From: Sphingobacterium sp. LZ7M1 | GTDB taxonomy: Bacteria > Bacteroidota > Bacteroidia > Sphingobacteriales > Sphingobacteriaceae | Reading direction: 5' to 3' | NCBI RefSeq assembly: GCF_024296865.1 | Contig: NZ_CP101134.1 | Location: forward strand, 2,418,001 to 2,482,000 | Length of the DNA: 64,000 nucleotides | Shown: one piece after another, positions 35,786 to 44,219 of the stretch | Layout: every line of letters begins with the position of its first letter | Numbering within the stretch: position 1 is the first letter of the stretch | Made by a program: the position numbers and the translations under genes | The notes under the pieces: model-generated | The model's input: only the letters and a program-made list of their open reading frames with translations | What the model was told of the DNA's origin: nothing | Databases searched by the model: none

Positions 35786-36355
35786 AGAAATATTGAGGCA
35801 CGAAAAATCTCGGAAACATACCTTTTATTATCCTCAAATCCATCATGTTGAGGCACGAAATATCTAGGAGCCATACCCTTTATTATCCCCACACCTGTCA
35901 TGTTTAGGCACGAAACATCTCGGAACCATGCCTTTTATTGTCCCCATGCCTGTCATGTTGAGGTACGAAACATCTCGGAACCATGCCTGTCATGTTGAGG
36001 TACGAAACATCTCGGAACCATGGCTTTTATTGTCCCCATGCCTGTCATGTTGAGGCACGAAACATCTCGGAACCCTGCCTGTCATGTTGAGGCACGAAAC
36101 ATCTCGGAACCATGCCTGTCATGTTGAGGTACGAAACATCTCGGAACCATGCCTGTCATGTTGAGGTACGAAACATCTCGGAACCATGCCTTTTATTGTC
36201 CGCATGCCTGTCATGTTTAGGCACGAAACATCTCGGAACTATGCCTATTATTTTCCCCGCGCCAGTCATGTTGAGGCACGAAACATCTCGGAACTATGCC
36301 TATTATTTTCCCTGCGCCAGTCATGTTGAGGCACGAAACATCTCGGAACTATAGA
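35786..36355. repeat. Tandem array of 12 copies of a 37/55-bp hairpin repeat
   Basis: Twelve copies of a core beginning TGTCATGTTGAGGCACGAAA and ending CATCTCGGAAC recur at exact intervals of 55 or 37 bases (about 35786, 35841, 35896, 35951, 35988, 36043, 36080, 36117, 36154, 36209, 36264, 36319). The 55-base unit equals the 37-base unit plus an 18-base module, TTTTATTGTCCCCATGCC. The core can fold through ATGTT/AACAT. It is not a CRISPR array, since the spacers are identical. Confidence 0.93.
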
Positions 36356-36375
36356 TAATAAGAATCTAAATAAAG

Positions 36376-36468
36376 ATTACATTGGCGTACAGGTCCTGGA
36401 CCTTCGGTCCAGAATGACAGGACATTTTGGTGGAGAACCGTACAGATTCCTCACTGATCGTTCAGAAT
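36376..36468 (-). repeat. Dispersed palindromic repeat, left copy
   Basis: Read on the minus strand this matches 61765-61858, and more weakly 61545-61632, almost base for base. Its centre is the hairpin CTGGACC-TTC-GGTCCAG. The opposite orientation of the right-hand copies makes the pair flank the island as an inverted repeat. Confidence 0.9.
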
Positions 36469-36515
36469 AAGAGTAAACAAAAAACACTTCCCTAATCCCT
36501 TTATTCGTGACTCAT

Positions 36516-36650
36516 ATCCAAATCTTGGTCTATCCTCTAATCCTTTCCATCCTGGTTCAAATCCAGATCTTGGTCCATCCTCTCATCCATTCCATCCTGG
36601 TTCAAATCCAGATCTTGGTCCATCCTCTCATCCTTTCCATCCTGGTTCAA
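36516..36650. repeat. Three tandem copies of a 45-bp repeat
   Basis: Units containing ATCTTGGTC start at 36522, 36567 and 36612, an exact 45-base period. The segment CCTTTCCATCCTGGTTCAAA recurs inverted near 61632-61660. Confidence 0.9.
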
Positions 36651-36651
36651 A

Positions 36652-36688
36652 CAAAAAAAGACACAAGAAAGTTCTAATTTCTTGTGTC
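36652..36688 (-). terminator. Rho-independent terminator downstream of the OmpA-like gene
   Basis: GACACAAGAAA (36660-36670) pairs with TTTCTTGTGTC (36678-36688), followed on the minus strand by seven T. A second, weaker hairpin (AAGGGAGTC/GACTCCCTT, 36713-36736) lies nearer the stop. Confidence 0.85.
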
Positions 36689-36747
36689 TATTGTCTTATG
36701 TCTAAATACCAAAAGGGAGTCTTCTACGACTCCCTTATTGGTTTTTA

Positions 36748-37641
36748 TTAAAATGATGTTGTATCAACCGGAACTTCTGAATTTTCGGTTTCAGGAGCTT
36801 TATCGATCAACTCCATAAACTGATCCAGTTTAGGGGTAATGATAATCTGTGTTCTACGGTTTTTAGATTTACCATCTGCGCTGGCGTTGCTGGCGACAGG
36901 GTTATATTCACCACGTCCACCGGCTGTCAAACGCTTAGGATCAACTCCATAGGTGTTCTGCAATGCTTGAACGACTGATGAGGCTCTCAATGTACTTAAA
37001 TCCCAGTTGTTGCGGATATTAGGCTTTGAGATCGGATCCGTATCGGTATTACCTTCGATCAGCACATCGTAATCTTTGTAATCTTGGATGATCTTGGCAA
37101 TTTTCGACAAGGTCTCTCCTGCACGGTCTGAAATCTCATAACTACCTGACCTATATAACATATTATCAGACAATGAAATATAAACCACACCTTTTAATAC
37201 TTGAACATCCACATCGTTCATTTCTTCACGACTTAATGAACGTGTCAAGTTGTTTGTCAACACCATATTAAGTGAATCACTTTTTTGTTTGGTGTTTACT
37301 AAGTGCTGAATGTATTTATTGGAAGCATTGATTTCATCGACCAATTTGGAAATATTGACATTTCCTTGGGTATTTTGGTTGATACTGTTATCCAATGTTC
37401 CCTGAAGTTTAGCTAAGGCCTCTCTTAAGCCCGCATTGTTCTTGCGTTCTTGCTCAAGTTGTTCCTCCAAGCTCTTCACTCTGGTTTTACTTTCTGCAAG
37501 GTCTAACTGACTCTGATTATATTTATCACCCAGTTCCTTATATTGAGCTTCCAAAGCTCGGTGAGTCTTCTTGCTTACACCACATGAAGTAATAAACAAG
37601 GCTGACATCAACAGTAATGGTACGCTAATTCTTTTAATCAT
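36748..37641 (-). CDS. OmpA-family peptidoglycan-binding lipoprotein
   Basis: This 297-residue outer-membrane lipoprotein has a signal peptide ending in the lipobox FITSC near residue 20. A coiled coil follows (about 28-75, SLEEQLEQERKNNAGLREALAKLQG), then a C-terminal OmpA domain with VLIEGNTDTDPISK and NWDLSTLRASSVVQAL, which binds peptidoglycan. The organisation resembles Pal/MotB-like anchors. Its best promoter lies about 280 bases upstream, giving a long leader that reaches the island edge. Confidence 0.9.
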   Translation of the reverse strand: MIKRISVPLLLMSALFITSCGVSKKTHRALEAQYKELGDKYNQSQLDLAESKTRVKSLEEQLEQERKNNAGLREALAKLQGTLDNSINQNTQGNVNISKLVDEINASNKYIQHLVNTKQKSDSLNMVLTNNLTRSLSREEMNDVDVQVLKGVVYISLSDNMLYRSGSYEISDRAGETLSKIAKIIQDYKDYDVLIEGNTDTDPISKPNIRNNWDLSTLRASSVVQALQNTYGVDPKRLTAGGRGEYNPVASNASADGKSKNRRTQIIITPKLDQFMELIDKAPETENSEVPVDTTSF

Positions 37642-37924
37642 AACGCTTGATTTTGTTTGTATTCTTATAATGTTACGCTACTGTTAAGCAAAAGGGATGC
37701 CTTTTATGCAAAATTAGCATTCCGCCAAAACAGATTTTCTAAATAATCCCCTGTTTTACCCCTATAAGCAGCGAATATTTAAAAATATTTTATTTTAAAG
37801 TTTTCAGGAAAAAGCTGTATCGATTGAATACTAAGCTTTTATAAAGATTATCAAAAAAGTCAGGTAACGATTTGGTAACGGTGCTTATTGCTTTGTTTTT
37901 CAATACATTTCCGTTCGCTCGTAG
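37642..37924. other. Leader region of the OmpA-like gene, no gene seen
   Basis: This AT-rich stretch has no supported ORF. It contains GTAACGATTTGGTAAC at 37864-37879, which resembles a 16-bp motif near the integrase at 60680-60695. Confidence 0.4.
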
Positions 37925-37956
37925 CAAATATACATATTTTTCAGAAATCCGTCCCA
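37925..37956 (-). promoter_or_regulatory. Putative promoter of the OmpA-like gene
   Basis: On the minus strand, TTG (37954-37956) and TATATTTG (37925-37932) are separated by 21 bases, the Bacteroidota -33/-7 layout. With the next C the -7 box reads GTATATTTGC. Confidence 0.5.
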
Positions 37957-37996
37957 ATCAACTATATTTTCTTAAAATATCAATACATATTAAACC

Positions 37997-38030
37997 AAAT
38001 AGACATCTTAAAGATGTCTATTTTTATTTT
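37997..38030. terminator. Terminator-like palindrome at the left island edge
   Basis: AAATAGACATCTT and AAGATGTCTATTT (37997-38023) form a near-perfect palindrome followed by T-rich sequence on the plus strand. Confidence 0.55.
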
Positions 38031-38099
38031 GTAATTCTTGTACTTGTATTTTTTATTTGTGAATTCAAAATATTTTCATTATCTTTGTACAAGAATTAC
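38031..38099 (+). promoter_or_regulatory. Promoter enclosed by a 13-bp inverted repeat, upstream of CBASS
   Basis: GTAATTCTTGTAC (38031-38043) and GTACAAGAATTAC (38087-38099) are perfect inverted repeats. Between them lie TTTG (38056-38059), 20 bases, and TATCTTTG (38080-38087), a full Bacteroidota promoter. The inverted repeat may be an operator or an invertible switch. Confidence 0.6.
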
Positions 38100-38104
38100 T
38101 AAAA

Positions 38105-38248
38105 CAAAAAAAACCAAATTCTACTGCACATAGATTTGGTTTTAAGATATTTTTGATGTTTGACTTGTAAAATCCCGTATTGCGCTTAACAATACATCTC
38201 CTGAGGCTAGTCACCTCATTATGGGTTAGAGTATTATAGTCTGTTTCG
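38105..38248 (-). ncRNA. Candidate antisense small RNA opposite the CBASS leader
   Basis: On the minus strand a promoter is visible: TTG at 38282-38284, 20 bases, then TAGTTTTG at 38254-38261. About 140 bases downstream a strong terminator follows (AAAACCAAAT/ATTTGGTTTT, 38110-38143, then eight T). Small internal hairpins (GAGG/CCTC and GTATTG/CAATAC) lie between. No plausible protein is encoded. The predicted RNA is complementary to the leader of the plus-strand CBASS transcript. This is inference from sequence only. Confidence 0.35.
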
Positions 38249-38343
38249 TTTAGCAAAACTATGTATTAATATGTATATACACAAGTTTTCATTGGTTATA
38301 ATGCTCTATTAAGCAATTTTTATAAATATTTAAATCTAAGCTA

Positions 38344-39114
38344 ATGGCAGCAAACACAGTTTTAGCAGCTTTAGGTATGGCTGCTGGTAAGGTTATCATA
38401 AAAAAAGCAACAGAATCGTTGCTAGATAACAAAAATCAAATTTATACCTATTTACAGTCCAATTTTACAAAGATAAAAAATGAGGATGTTCGATTTTCTA
38501 TCAGTTATTTAATCAGAATTAAAATTCCTGGTACTTCTAAATTTTTGTTAGTTCGTGGTCACCGTATTAAAGACCAACTACAACCTGTAGGTGGTGTTTA
38601 CAAAAAAATTAACGGTTTTTCAGAATTTGAAAAATGGGGATATAAGGAAGATTGCGGAGCGAAGGGAATCAAATCGGATGAAATTAGCAAAGACGATTTA
38701 CGTTTTCGAGTGAAAGGTGAACATGCTTTAGATGTTATTAAATGGTTTGAATCCAGAAAAAACCGTGAAACAACCTATGACCGTGAATTCAACGAAGAGC
38801 TTATTGAAGACCATGGATTTGATAAAGATATTTTTTACTCCAAATCATTCAGAGAGGTGCAAAAAACGATGAAAGTATTTGGTTACAGTACTTTTCATCA
38901 ATGTTATGAAGTTTTGATTTATGACATTGTTGAGTTTCTTCCAACTCCGGAACAAGAAGTAGAACTGAAGAGACTTTTAAAAAATCCTCGCAAATTAGGC
39001 AGTGATTTCATGGTAGTAGACATCAGCGAAATCGAAAGATTGTTAGTAATTGAAAATGAAGAACAAATTGCTAAAATTGGAGAACACACAAAATACTTAA
39101 TCAATGAGAAATAA
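38344..39114 (+). CDS. CBASS-associated Nudix-family protein (SMODS-associated NUDIX type), likely effector
   Basis: This 256-residue protein has an N-terminal helix that may contact membrane (about residues 3-20) and a Nudix-like domain. The Nudix helix is recognisable as REFNEELIEDHG at 147-158, with VRGHRIKDQLQPVGGVYKK upstream as the substrate-side strand. In CBASS operons such proteins have been predicted as effectors or nucleotide-processing factors; their product specificity is not known to me. It overlaps the CD-NTase gene by 11 bases, which ties it to that operon. The long 5' leader holds the promoter and antisense signals. Confidence 0.7.
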   Translation: MAANTVLAALGMAAGKVIIKKATESLLDNKNQIYTYLQSNFTKIKNEDVRFSISYLIRIKIPGTSKFLLVRGHRIKDQLQPVGGVYKKINGFSEFEKWGYKEDCGAKGIKSDEISKDDLRFRVKGEHALDVIKWFESRKNRETTYDREFNEELIEDHGFDKDIFYSKSFREVQKTMKVFGYSTFHQCYEVLIYDIVEFLPTPEQEVELKRLLKNPRKLGSDFMVVDISEIERLLVIENEEQIAKIGEHTKYLINEK

Positions 39115-40306
39115 TTATACAAAATACAAAGAAGAAGAATTTAAAAAGGAAGAATTACTTGCTATTGCAGCGGCTAATTTAGAATTAGATGACACCAGAA
39201 AAGAACAGATGATTTCTGCTTATAAAGCAGTGAATGATGTTTTTGATAAAGATGAAGAATTTTTTAAAGATTACACAGTTAATGTGTATGCACAAGGTTC
39301 TTTGTTAATAGGAACAACTATTAAGCCATTACCAGGTAAAGAATTTGATTTAGATATTGTTTTAAAATTAGATGATTCTTATTTAAATCATACACCCAAA
39401 GAAATTTATGACGAAGTTTTCCGTGTTTTAGATAATCATGGAACCTATTCACCACTTCTTCAGAAGAAAAACCGTTGCATTAGAATCAACTATAATAGCG
39501 ATTTTCACATGGATATTCTATCTGGATGTAAAATCACTTCAGACAGCACAAGATTGATGATACCAAATGATAAAACCTTAATGGATTGGTCTCGCACAGA
39601 TCCAAAGGGGTATGATGCTTGGTTTAAAAATATTTCTGAAAAGCATAAATCTCAATTTATGCTTACAGAACGATTTGTGATGCTTACAGAAGCAAAAGTA
39701 GAAACTGAGGATTTGCCAAAAGATGTATATGTTAAATCTCCATTGCAAAGAACGGTGCAAATTATAAAACGTTACCGTGATTTGTATTATGAAAATAAAG
39801 ATTTAGCTAAAACACCTGCTATTTCAAGTATTGTATTAACAACTTTACTGGCTCAGAGCTATAATGAAGAGTTATCAATTCAAGCAGCACTTAAAAATGC
39901 GATGGCAAAAATGAAACATTTAGCTGACGATTATAAGTATAAAGGAATTCGATTTCAGGTTTATAACCCAATAGATTTATATCCAGATAAGGAGAAGCGT
40001 GAGAATTTCACTGATTCTTGGACTGATAAGCATTACGAAAGTTATGTGGGATTTGTAACAGATTTAGAGAGAAAGGTCAGTACGTTTTTATCCAACTCTA
40101 CCAATGAGCAGAATTACAAAGATTTATTTGGAAACGGATATTACAAACAAAACATCCAAACTTTGGTTAAGTTGGAAGAAAGTTTTAAAGGGAATCCTCA
40201 ATTAGCCGCATTGCTTTCTGGAACAGCTTACACAGACTCAAGTGGTCAAATTAATACCTCATCAGGTGTAAAAAATGGAAGTCATGGATTTTATGCTGAA
40301 TCCTAA
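39104..40306 (+). CDS. CD-NTase, cyclic oligonucleotide synthase of CBASS
   Basis: This 400-residue enzyme has the cGAS/DncV nucleotidyltransferase signature: Gly65-Ser66 (AQGSLLIGTTIK), Asp82-x-Asp84 (FDLDIV) and the third acid Asp137 (FHMDIL). In the family, phage infection triggers synthesis of a cyclic di- or trinucleotide that switches on the effector. Which nucleotide is made here cannot be told. The C-terminus is a flexible Ser/Gly/Asn-rich tail ending HGFYAES, a plausible site for E2-mediated conjugation. Both neighbouring genes overlap it. Confidence 0.88.
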   Translation: MRNNYTKYKEEEFKKEELLAIAAANLELDDTRKEQMISAYKAVNDVFDKDEEFFKDYTVNVYAQGSLLIGTTIKPLPGKEFDLDIVLKLDDSYLNHTPKEIYDEVFRVLDNHGTYSPLLQKKNRCIRINYNSDFHMDILSGCKITSDSTRLMIPNDKTLMDWSRTDPKGYDAWFKNISEKHKSQFMLTERFVMLTEAKVETEDLPKDVYVKSPLQRTVQIIKRYRDLYYENKDLAKTPAISSIVLTTLLAQSYNEELSIQAALKNAMAKMKHLADDYKYKGIRFQVYNPIDLYPDKEKRENFTDSWTDKHYESYVGFVTDLERKVSTFLSNSTNEQNYKDLFGNGYYKQNIQTLVKLEESFKGNPQLAALLSGTAYTDSSGQINTSSGVKNGSHGFYAES

Positions 40307-40709
40307 AGAGCGTGCTAAAAAATACTGGATGGGATTTTTGTATAAAACGATGATTGAATGTGAAAAAGAATTCAAATGGTTATCTTTTGAGGTTAAAGGG
40401 AAATTACTTGAAGGAAAGGGCACATTGGAATTGAATAACAGAAAATATCATTTGAAATTGCTATGTTCTCCATTTTTCCCCAATAGATTTGAAAGAGTAA
40501 TGGTAGAAACTAAAAATCTTATAAAATGTGCGGATACACATTTTAACGGTGATGGTTCACTTTGTTTGTATCATCCAGTTTTTGATTTAAAAGGTAGACC
40601 TTATCTTGATTTAGTAGAAGTCATTCCGTGGATATCTGAATGGATATATTATTATGACAAGTATTTGGAATATAAAGTTTGGTTAGGTCCCGAATATCCT
40701 CATAATTGA
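40275..40709 (+). CDS. E2-like ubiquitin-conjugating domain protein of short type II CBASS
   Basis: This 144-residue protein resembles bacterial E2-only proteins. The predicted catalytic cysteine is Cys97 in HFNGDGSLCLYHP, followed by an aromatic C-terminal part (PWISEWIYYYDKYLEYKVWLGPEYP). In short type II CBASS an E2 protein without an E1 partner primes the CD-NTase by covalent attachment. No E1 or JAB deconjugase gene is present. ATGs at 40275, 40284 and 40293 are all possible starts; the last gives the shortest overlap. Confidence 0.78.
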   Translation: MEVMDFMLNPKERAKKYWMGFLYKTMIECEKEFKWLSFEVKGKLLEGKGTLELNNRKYHLKLLCSPFFPNRFERVMVETKNLIKCADTHFNGDGSLCLYHPVFDLKGRPYLDLVEVIPWISEWIYYYDKYLEYKVWLGPEYPHN

Positions 40710-40769
40710 TGTTAATTTGCAAGTTCTCTGTTCTTTTACAGAACGGAGAGCTTGTTTAAAAATAAAGAA

Positions 40770-41366
40770 ATGAACAAAAAGTTTAAATTATCAGATATTG
40801 TTAATATAAGGTCGGGAATGGTGGTTCCTAAAACCGTTAACAATGATGAAAAGCAACTGACCGATGCCTATGTTAGAATGGTTGGAACTTCTGATTATGA
40901 TGATGACGGGAATTTAAGAAAGGATCTTGAAGCTAACGTTTTGATAAAGCCGGCTATCGAAAAAAATTTTTTACAATATAACGAGGTTTTGTTCAATGCC
41001 AAAGGAAGACGCTTTTTTGCCACCTTATTCCGCAATGAATATTCATTTACTATTGCCAGTGCTTCTTTTCTGGTTTTAACTATTCAGAATGATCTTATTC
41101 TGCCTGAATTCTTGGTTTGGTATCTGAATCATCCTGAAACATTAAAAGTATTTGCTTCTAAAATGACGACCCAAAATATTCCCTCGGTCACAAAACAAGA
41201 ATTAGGAGACTTGGAAATTATTATTCCTAATTTAGACACACAAAAGCAGATTATAAAATTAGATTTCTTAAAAAAAGAACAAGTTGTTATTCAAAAGGAG
41301 TTAATCACTCTTAAAGAAAATTTAATCAATACAGTAACTTATAAAAAACTACAAAATGAGTACTAA
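40770..41366 (+). CDS. Half-size type I restriction specificity (S)-like protein
   Basis: This protein of about 198 residues contains a single target recognition domain and one long helix (LDTQKQIIKLDFLKKEQVVIQKELITL), half of a normal HsdS. It overlaps hsdM by 11 bases, so it is co-translated with the methyltransferase. I chose the ATG at 40770 over the TTG at 40752. It could dimerise to form an alternative S subunit or modulate the full-length HsdS downstream. It contains the stretch FNAKGRRFFATLF and no enzymatic motif. Confidence 0.75.
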   Translation: MNKKFKLSDIVNIRSGMVVPKTVNNDEKQLTDAYVRMVGTSDYDDDGNLRKDLEANVLIKPAIEKNFLQYNEVLFNAKGRRFFATLFRNEYSFTIASASFLVLTIQNDLILPEFLVWYLNHPETLKVFASKMTTQNIPSVTKQELGDLEIIIPNLDTQKQIIKLDFLKKEQVVIQKELITLKENLINTVTYKKLQNEY

Positions 41367-42885
41367 AGTAAGTCAAAAAGATATAAACAATACCGTATGG
41401 AAAGCTTGTGACACATTTCGTGGTACAATCGACCCTTCTCAATATAAAGATTACATACTCACCATGTTATTTCTAAAGTATGTAACCGATGTGTACAATG
41501 AGAAAAAAGAAGAATATGCCAAAAAATATGAAGGAAACGAAGAGCGTGTAAAAAGAGCATTGGAGCGAGAGCGTTTTATAGTCCCTGAAGAATCAAGCTT
41601 TTATTTTTTATATGAAAACCGTAACAATCCAAAGATTGGGGAAATGATCAATCATGCTTTAGCGGAATTGGAGGAAGCAAACAGAGAAAAATTAGGCGGT
41701 CACGATGGATCTAATATTTTTAGAAATATTGATTTTAACAGTTCTAATTTGGGAGATGCAAAAGGCAAAATAACCAGATTACGTAATCTATTGAACGATT
41801 TTTATTCTTTAAACCTTTCTTCTTCTCATTTAGAGAATAACGATGTCATTGGAGGAGCCTATGAATTTTTGATTGCTAATTTCGCATCTGATTCAGGGAA
41901 AAAAGCAGGAGAATTCTTTACTCCAGCGGAGGTTTCTACATTATTGGCTAAGTTAACCAAATCTAAACCAGGTTCACGTATTTATGATCCTACTTGTGGT
42001 TCAGGCTCTCTTTTAATCAAAGCAGGACGCCAGGTGGGTGATAATAACTTTTCGCTATATGGTCAAGAAGCAAATGGTAGTACTTGGGCATTGGCTGTAA
42101 TGAATATGTATCTGCATGGCTATGATAGTGCTGTGATACGTTGGGGAGATACGTTGAGAAATCCAAAGCACAAGGAAGGAGATGCTTTAATGTTATTCGA
42201 TACGGTAGTAGCCAATCCTCCTTTTTCATTGGACAAATGGGGAGCCGATGATTTGGCAAGCGACTCTTACAATCGTTTCTGGAGAGGTTTGCCACCAAAA
42301 TCTAAAGGAGATTGGGCTTTTATTTCACATATGATAGAATCATTGAATAATACTGGTAAAGCAGGTGTAGTTGTACCACATGGTGTATTATTCAGAGGAG
42401 CTGCTGAAGGAAAAATCAGAACTAAGACCATTGAAGAAGATTTGATTGAAGCAGTGATAGGCTTACCTTCCAATTTGTTTTTTGGCACAAGTATTCCGGC
42501 TGCTATTCTTATTTTCAACAAGCAAAAAGTAAACAAAGAGAAAGTACTGTTTATTGATGCCAGCAAAGATTTTGTACCGGGGAAAAATCAAAACTCCTTA
42601 GGGGAAAAACACATTCAGCATATTACAGATATTTTTACGCAGTTTCATGATCAGGCAATGGAAACAGGAATTGTTGAAGAAAGATTCGCTTATATAGCCA
42701 GTTTTGAAGAAGTAAAGGAGAATGATTTCAACCTCAACATTCCTCGTTATGTTGATACTTTTGAACCAGAACCCGAAATCGACATTCAGGCAGTGATGCA
42801 GGAAATCAAATCTTTGGAAGCAAAACGAGATGAGTTGGATAAGGAAATCGGTGGATACTTGAAAGAGCTGGGTATTGATTTTTAA
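41356..42885 (+). CDS. hsdM: Type I restriction-modification methyltransferase HsdM
   Basis: This 509-residue N6-adenine methyltransferase has a helical N-terminal domain, then AGEFFTPAEVSTLLAKL, the SAM-binding motif YDPTCGSGSLL at 210-220 and the catalytic NPPF at 287-290. Length is typical. With two S half-domains or one S subunit it forms the modification enzyme; HsdR adds cleavage. It is followed after 47 bases by the full-length hsdS. Confidence 0.95.
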   Translation: MSTKVSQKDINNTVWKACDTFRGTIDPSQYKDYILTMLFLKYVTDVYNEKKEEYAKKYEGNEERVKRALERERFIVPEESSFYFLYENRNNPKIGEMINHALAELEEANREKLGGHDGSNIFRNIDFNSSNLGDAKGKITRLRNLLNDFYSLNLSSSHLENNDVIGGAYEFLIANFASDSGKKAGEFFTPAEVSTLLAKLTKSKPGSRIYDPTCGSGSLLIKAGRQVGDNNFSLYGQEANGSTWALAVMNMYLHGYDSAVIRWGDTLRNPKHKEGDALMLFDTVVANPPFSLDKWGADDLASDSYNRFWRGLPPKSKGDWAFISHMIESLNNTGKAGVVVPHGVLFRGAAEGKIRTKTIEEDLIEAVIGLPSNLFFGTSIPAAILIFNKQKVNKEKVLFIDASKDFVPGKNQNSLGEKHIQHITDIFTQFHDQAMETGIVEERFAYIASFEEVKENDFNLNIPRYVDTFEPEPEIDIQAVMQEIKSLEAKRDELDKEIGGYLKELGIDF

Positions 42886-42932
42886 TTTTTTAAATCCTTA
42901 ATGTTTTTACTAACGAAAATTGAGTCATCGAG

Positions 42933-44204
42933 ATGGAAAATAAAAAATTAAAAGTAGGTAACGTTCCCCATTTGAGATTTCCGGGGTTTGAAGGGGAATG
43001 GGAAACGAAGAAGTTGGGGGAGATTATGGATTTCAAAGTAACCAACTCATTTTCTCGTGATAACCTAAATTATGAAAATGGATTTGTGAAAAATATCCAT
43101 TATGGTGATATTCACACTAAATATCAAACATTGTTTGATATTGCTAATGAAGTTACTCCATATATAAATAATGAAATAAACATCCACAGAATTTCAGAAG
43201 AAAATTATTGTCAAGAGGGAGATGTCATTTTTGCAGATGCTTCCGAAGATTTAAAAGATGTAGGAAAAAGTATTGAAGTTATCAATCTAAATGGAGAAAA
43301 ACTTCTGTCTGGTTTGCATACTTTGTTAGCAAGACCTCAAAAGAACATTTTTTATTTAGGTTTTAATGGTTATTTATTCAAGTCTAATTCAGTACGAACT
43401 CAAATACAGAAAGAGTCACAGGGGACAAAGGTTTTAAGTATTAGTACAGGACGTATTTCAAAAATAAAATTGTCATTCCCAAATCTCAAAGAACAGCAAA
43501 AAATCGCCTCATTCTTTTCTCTAATAGATCAAAGGATTGCAACCCAAAACAAAATAATTGAGGAACTGAAGTTATTAAAGAATACGCTTAGTAAGAAGTT
43601 ATTCTCTGGTCAATTGAAGTTTAAAGATGAGTTCGGAAATAATTTTCCTGAGTGGGAGTCGAAAGAATTATCAGAAGTTATGTCTGTTCCAGAAAAAATA
43701 AAATCAAGAAATATTGACAAAAGTAGATTACTTACTGTAAAACTTCATTTAAAAGGTGTTTCTCAAAATGATAATACAAATACTTTATCATTAGGTGCAA
43801 CAAATTATTTCATTAGAAAGAAAGGGCAATTTATTTACGGAAAGCAAAATCTGTTTAACGGAGCTTTTGGTATAATTCCTGATGAATTTGATGGATTTTT
43901 ATCTTCTGGAGACGTACCTGCTTTGGATATTAACCATTCAAAAATTAACACTGCATATCTTCTATATTTTTTAGGGAGAGCAGATTTTTACAAAAGATTA
44001 GAAGATTTGGCAACAGGTTCTGGAAGTAAACGGATACATGAGACTACATTATTAGGAGTCAAAATAGATTTTCCGACAATTGAAGAGCAACATAAAATAG
44101 CTAACTTCTTATTATCTATCGATGGAAAAATTGAAATTGAAACCAATATTTTACAGAAGTTAGAGAGACAAAAGACATACTTTTTAGCCAATTTGTTTAT
44201 ATAA
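42933..44204 (+). CDS. hsdS: Type I restriction specificity subunit HsdS, expressed copy
   Basis: This 423-residue protein has two target recognition domains, each followed by a spacer helix: EQQKIASFFSLIDQRIATQN near residues 190-210 and EEQHKIANFLLSIDGKIEIE near the end. The central linker is KKLFSGQLKFKDEFG. It determines the bipartite DNA target. The last residues (YFLANLFI) and their codons are repeated in mirror orientation by the next cassette, with which it overlaps by eight bases. Confidence 0.9.
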   Translation: MENKKLKVGNVPHLRFPGFEGEWETKKLGEIMDFKVTNSFSRDNLNYENGFVKNIHYGDIHTKYQTLFDIANEVTPYINNEINIHRISEENYCQEGDVIFADASEDLKDVGKSIEVINLNGEKLLSGLHTLLARPQKNIFYLGFNGYLFKSNSVRTQIQKESQGTKVLSISTGRISKIKLSFPNLKEQQKIASFFSLIDQRIATQNKIIEELKLLKNTLSKKLFSGQLKFKDEFGNNFPEWESKELSEVMSVPEKIKSRNIDKSRLLTVKLHLKGVSQNDNTNTLSLGATNYFIRKKGQFIYGKQNLFNGAFGIIPDEFDGFLSSGDVPALDINHSKINTAYLLYFLGRADFYKRLEDLATGSGSKRIHETTLLGVKIDFPTIEEQHKIANFLLSIDGKIEIETNILQKLERQKTYFLANLFI

Positions 44205-44219
44205 ATAAATTGGCTAAAA
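44182..44219. repeat. Inverted repeat joining two hsdS 3' ends
   Basis: TTTTAGCCAATTT (44182-44194) and AAATTGGCTAAAA (44207-44219) are perfect inverted arms. They lie where the active hsdS and the minus-strand silent cassette meet tail to tail. It may be a recombination site, a terminator, or both. Confidence 0.75.

Noticed and set aside
36112..36354. 80-residue repeat protein
   Set aside because: It is a translation of the tandem hairpin array with no start context or domain.
35786..36355. CRISPR array
   Set aside because: The spacing is regular but the sequences between cores are identical copies, and no cas gene is near. It is a simple tandem repeat.
37872..38102. Small membrane protein at the island edge
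   Set aside because: Hydrophobic by AT-rich composition only. It overlaps a terminator-like palindrome and the CBASS promoter.
37642..38343. tRNA gene as integration target at the left island edge
   Set aside because: No cloverleaf or TTCGA-type T-loop was recognised on either strand; the same holds for 60573-61098.
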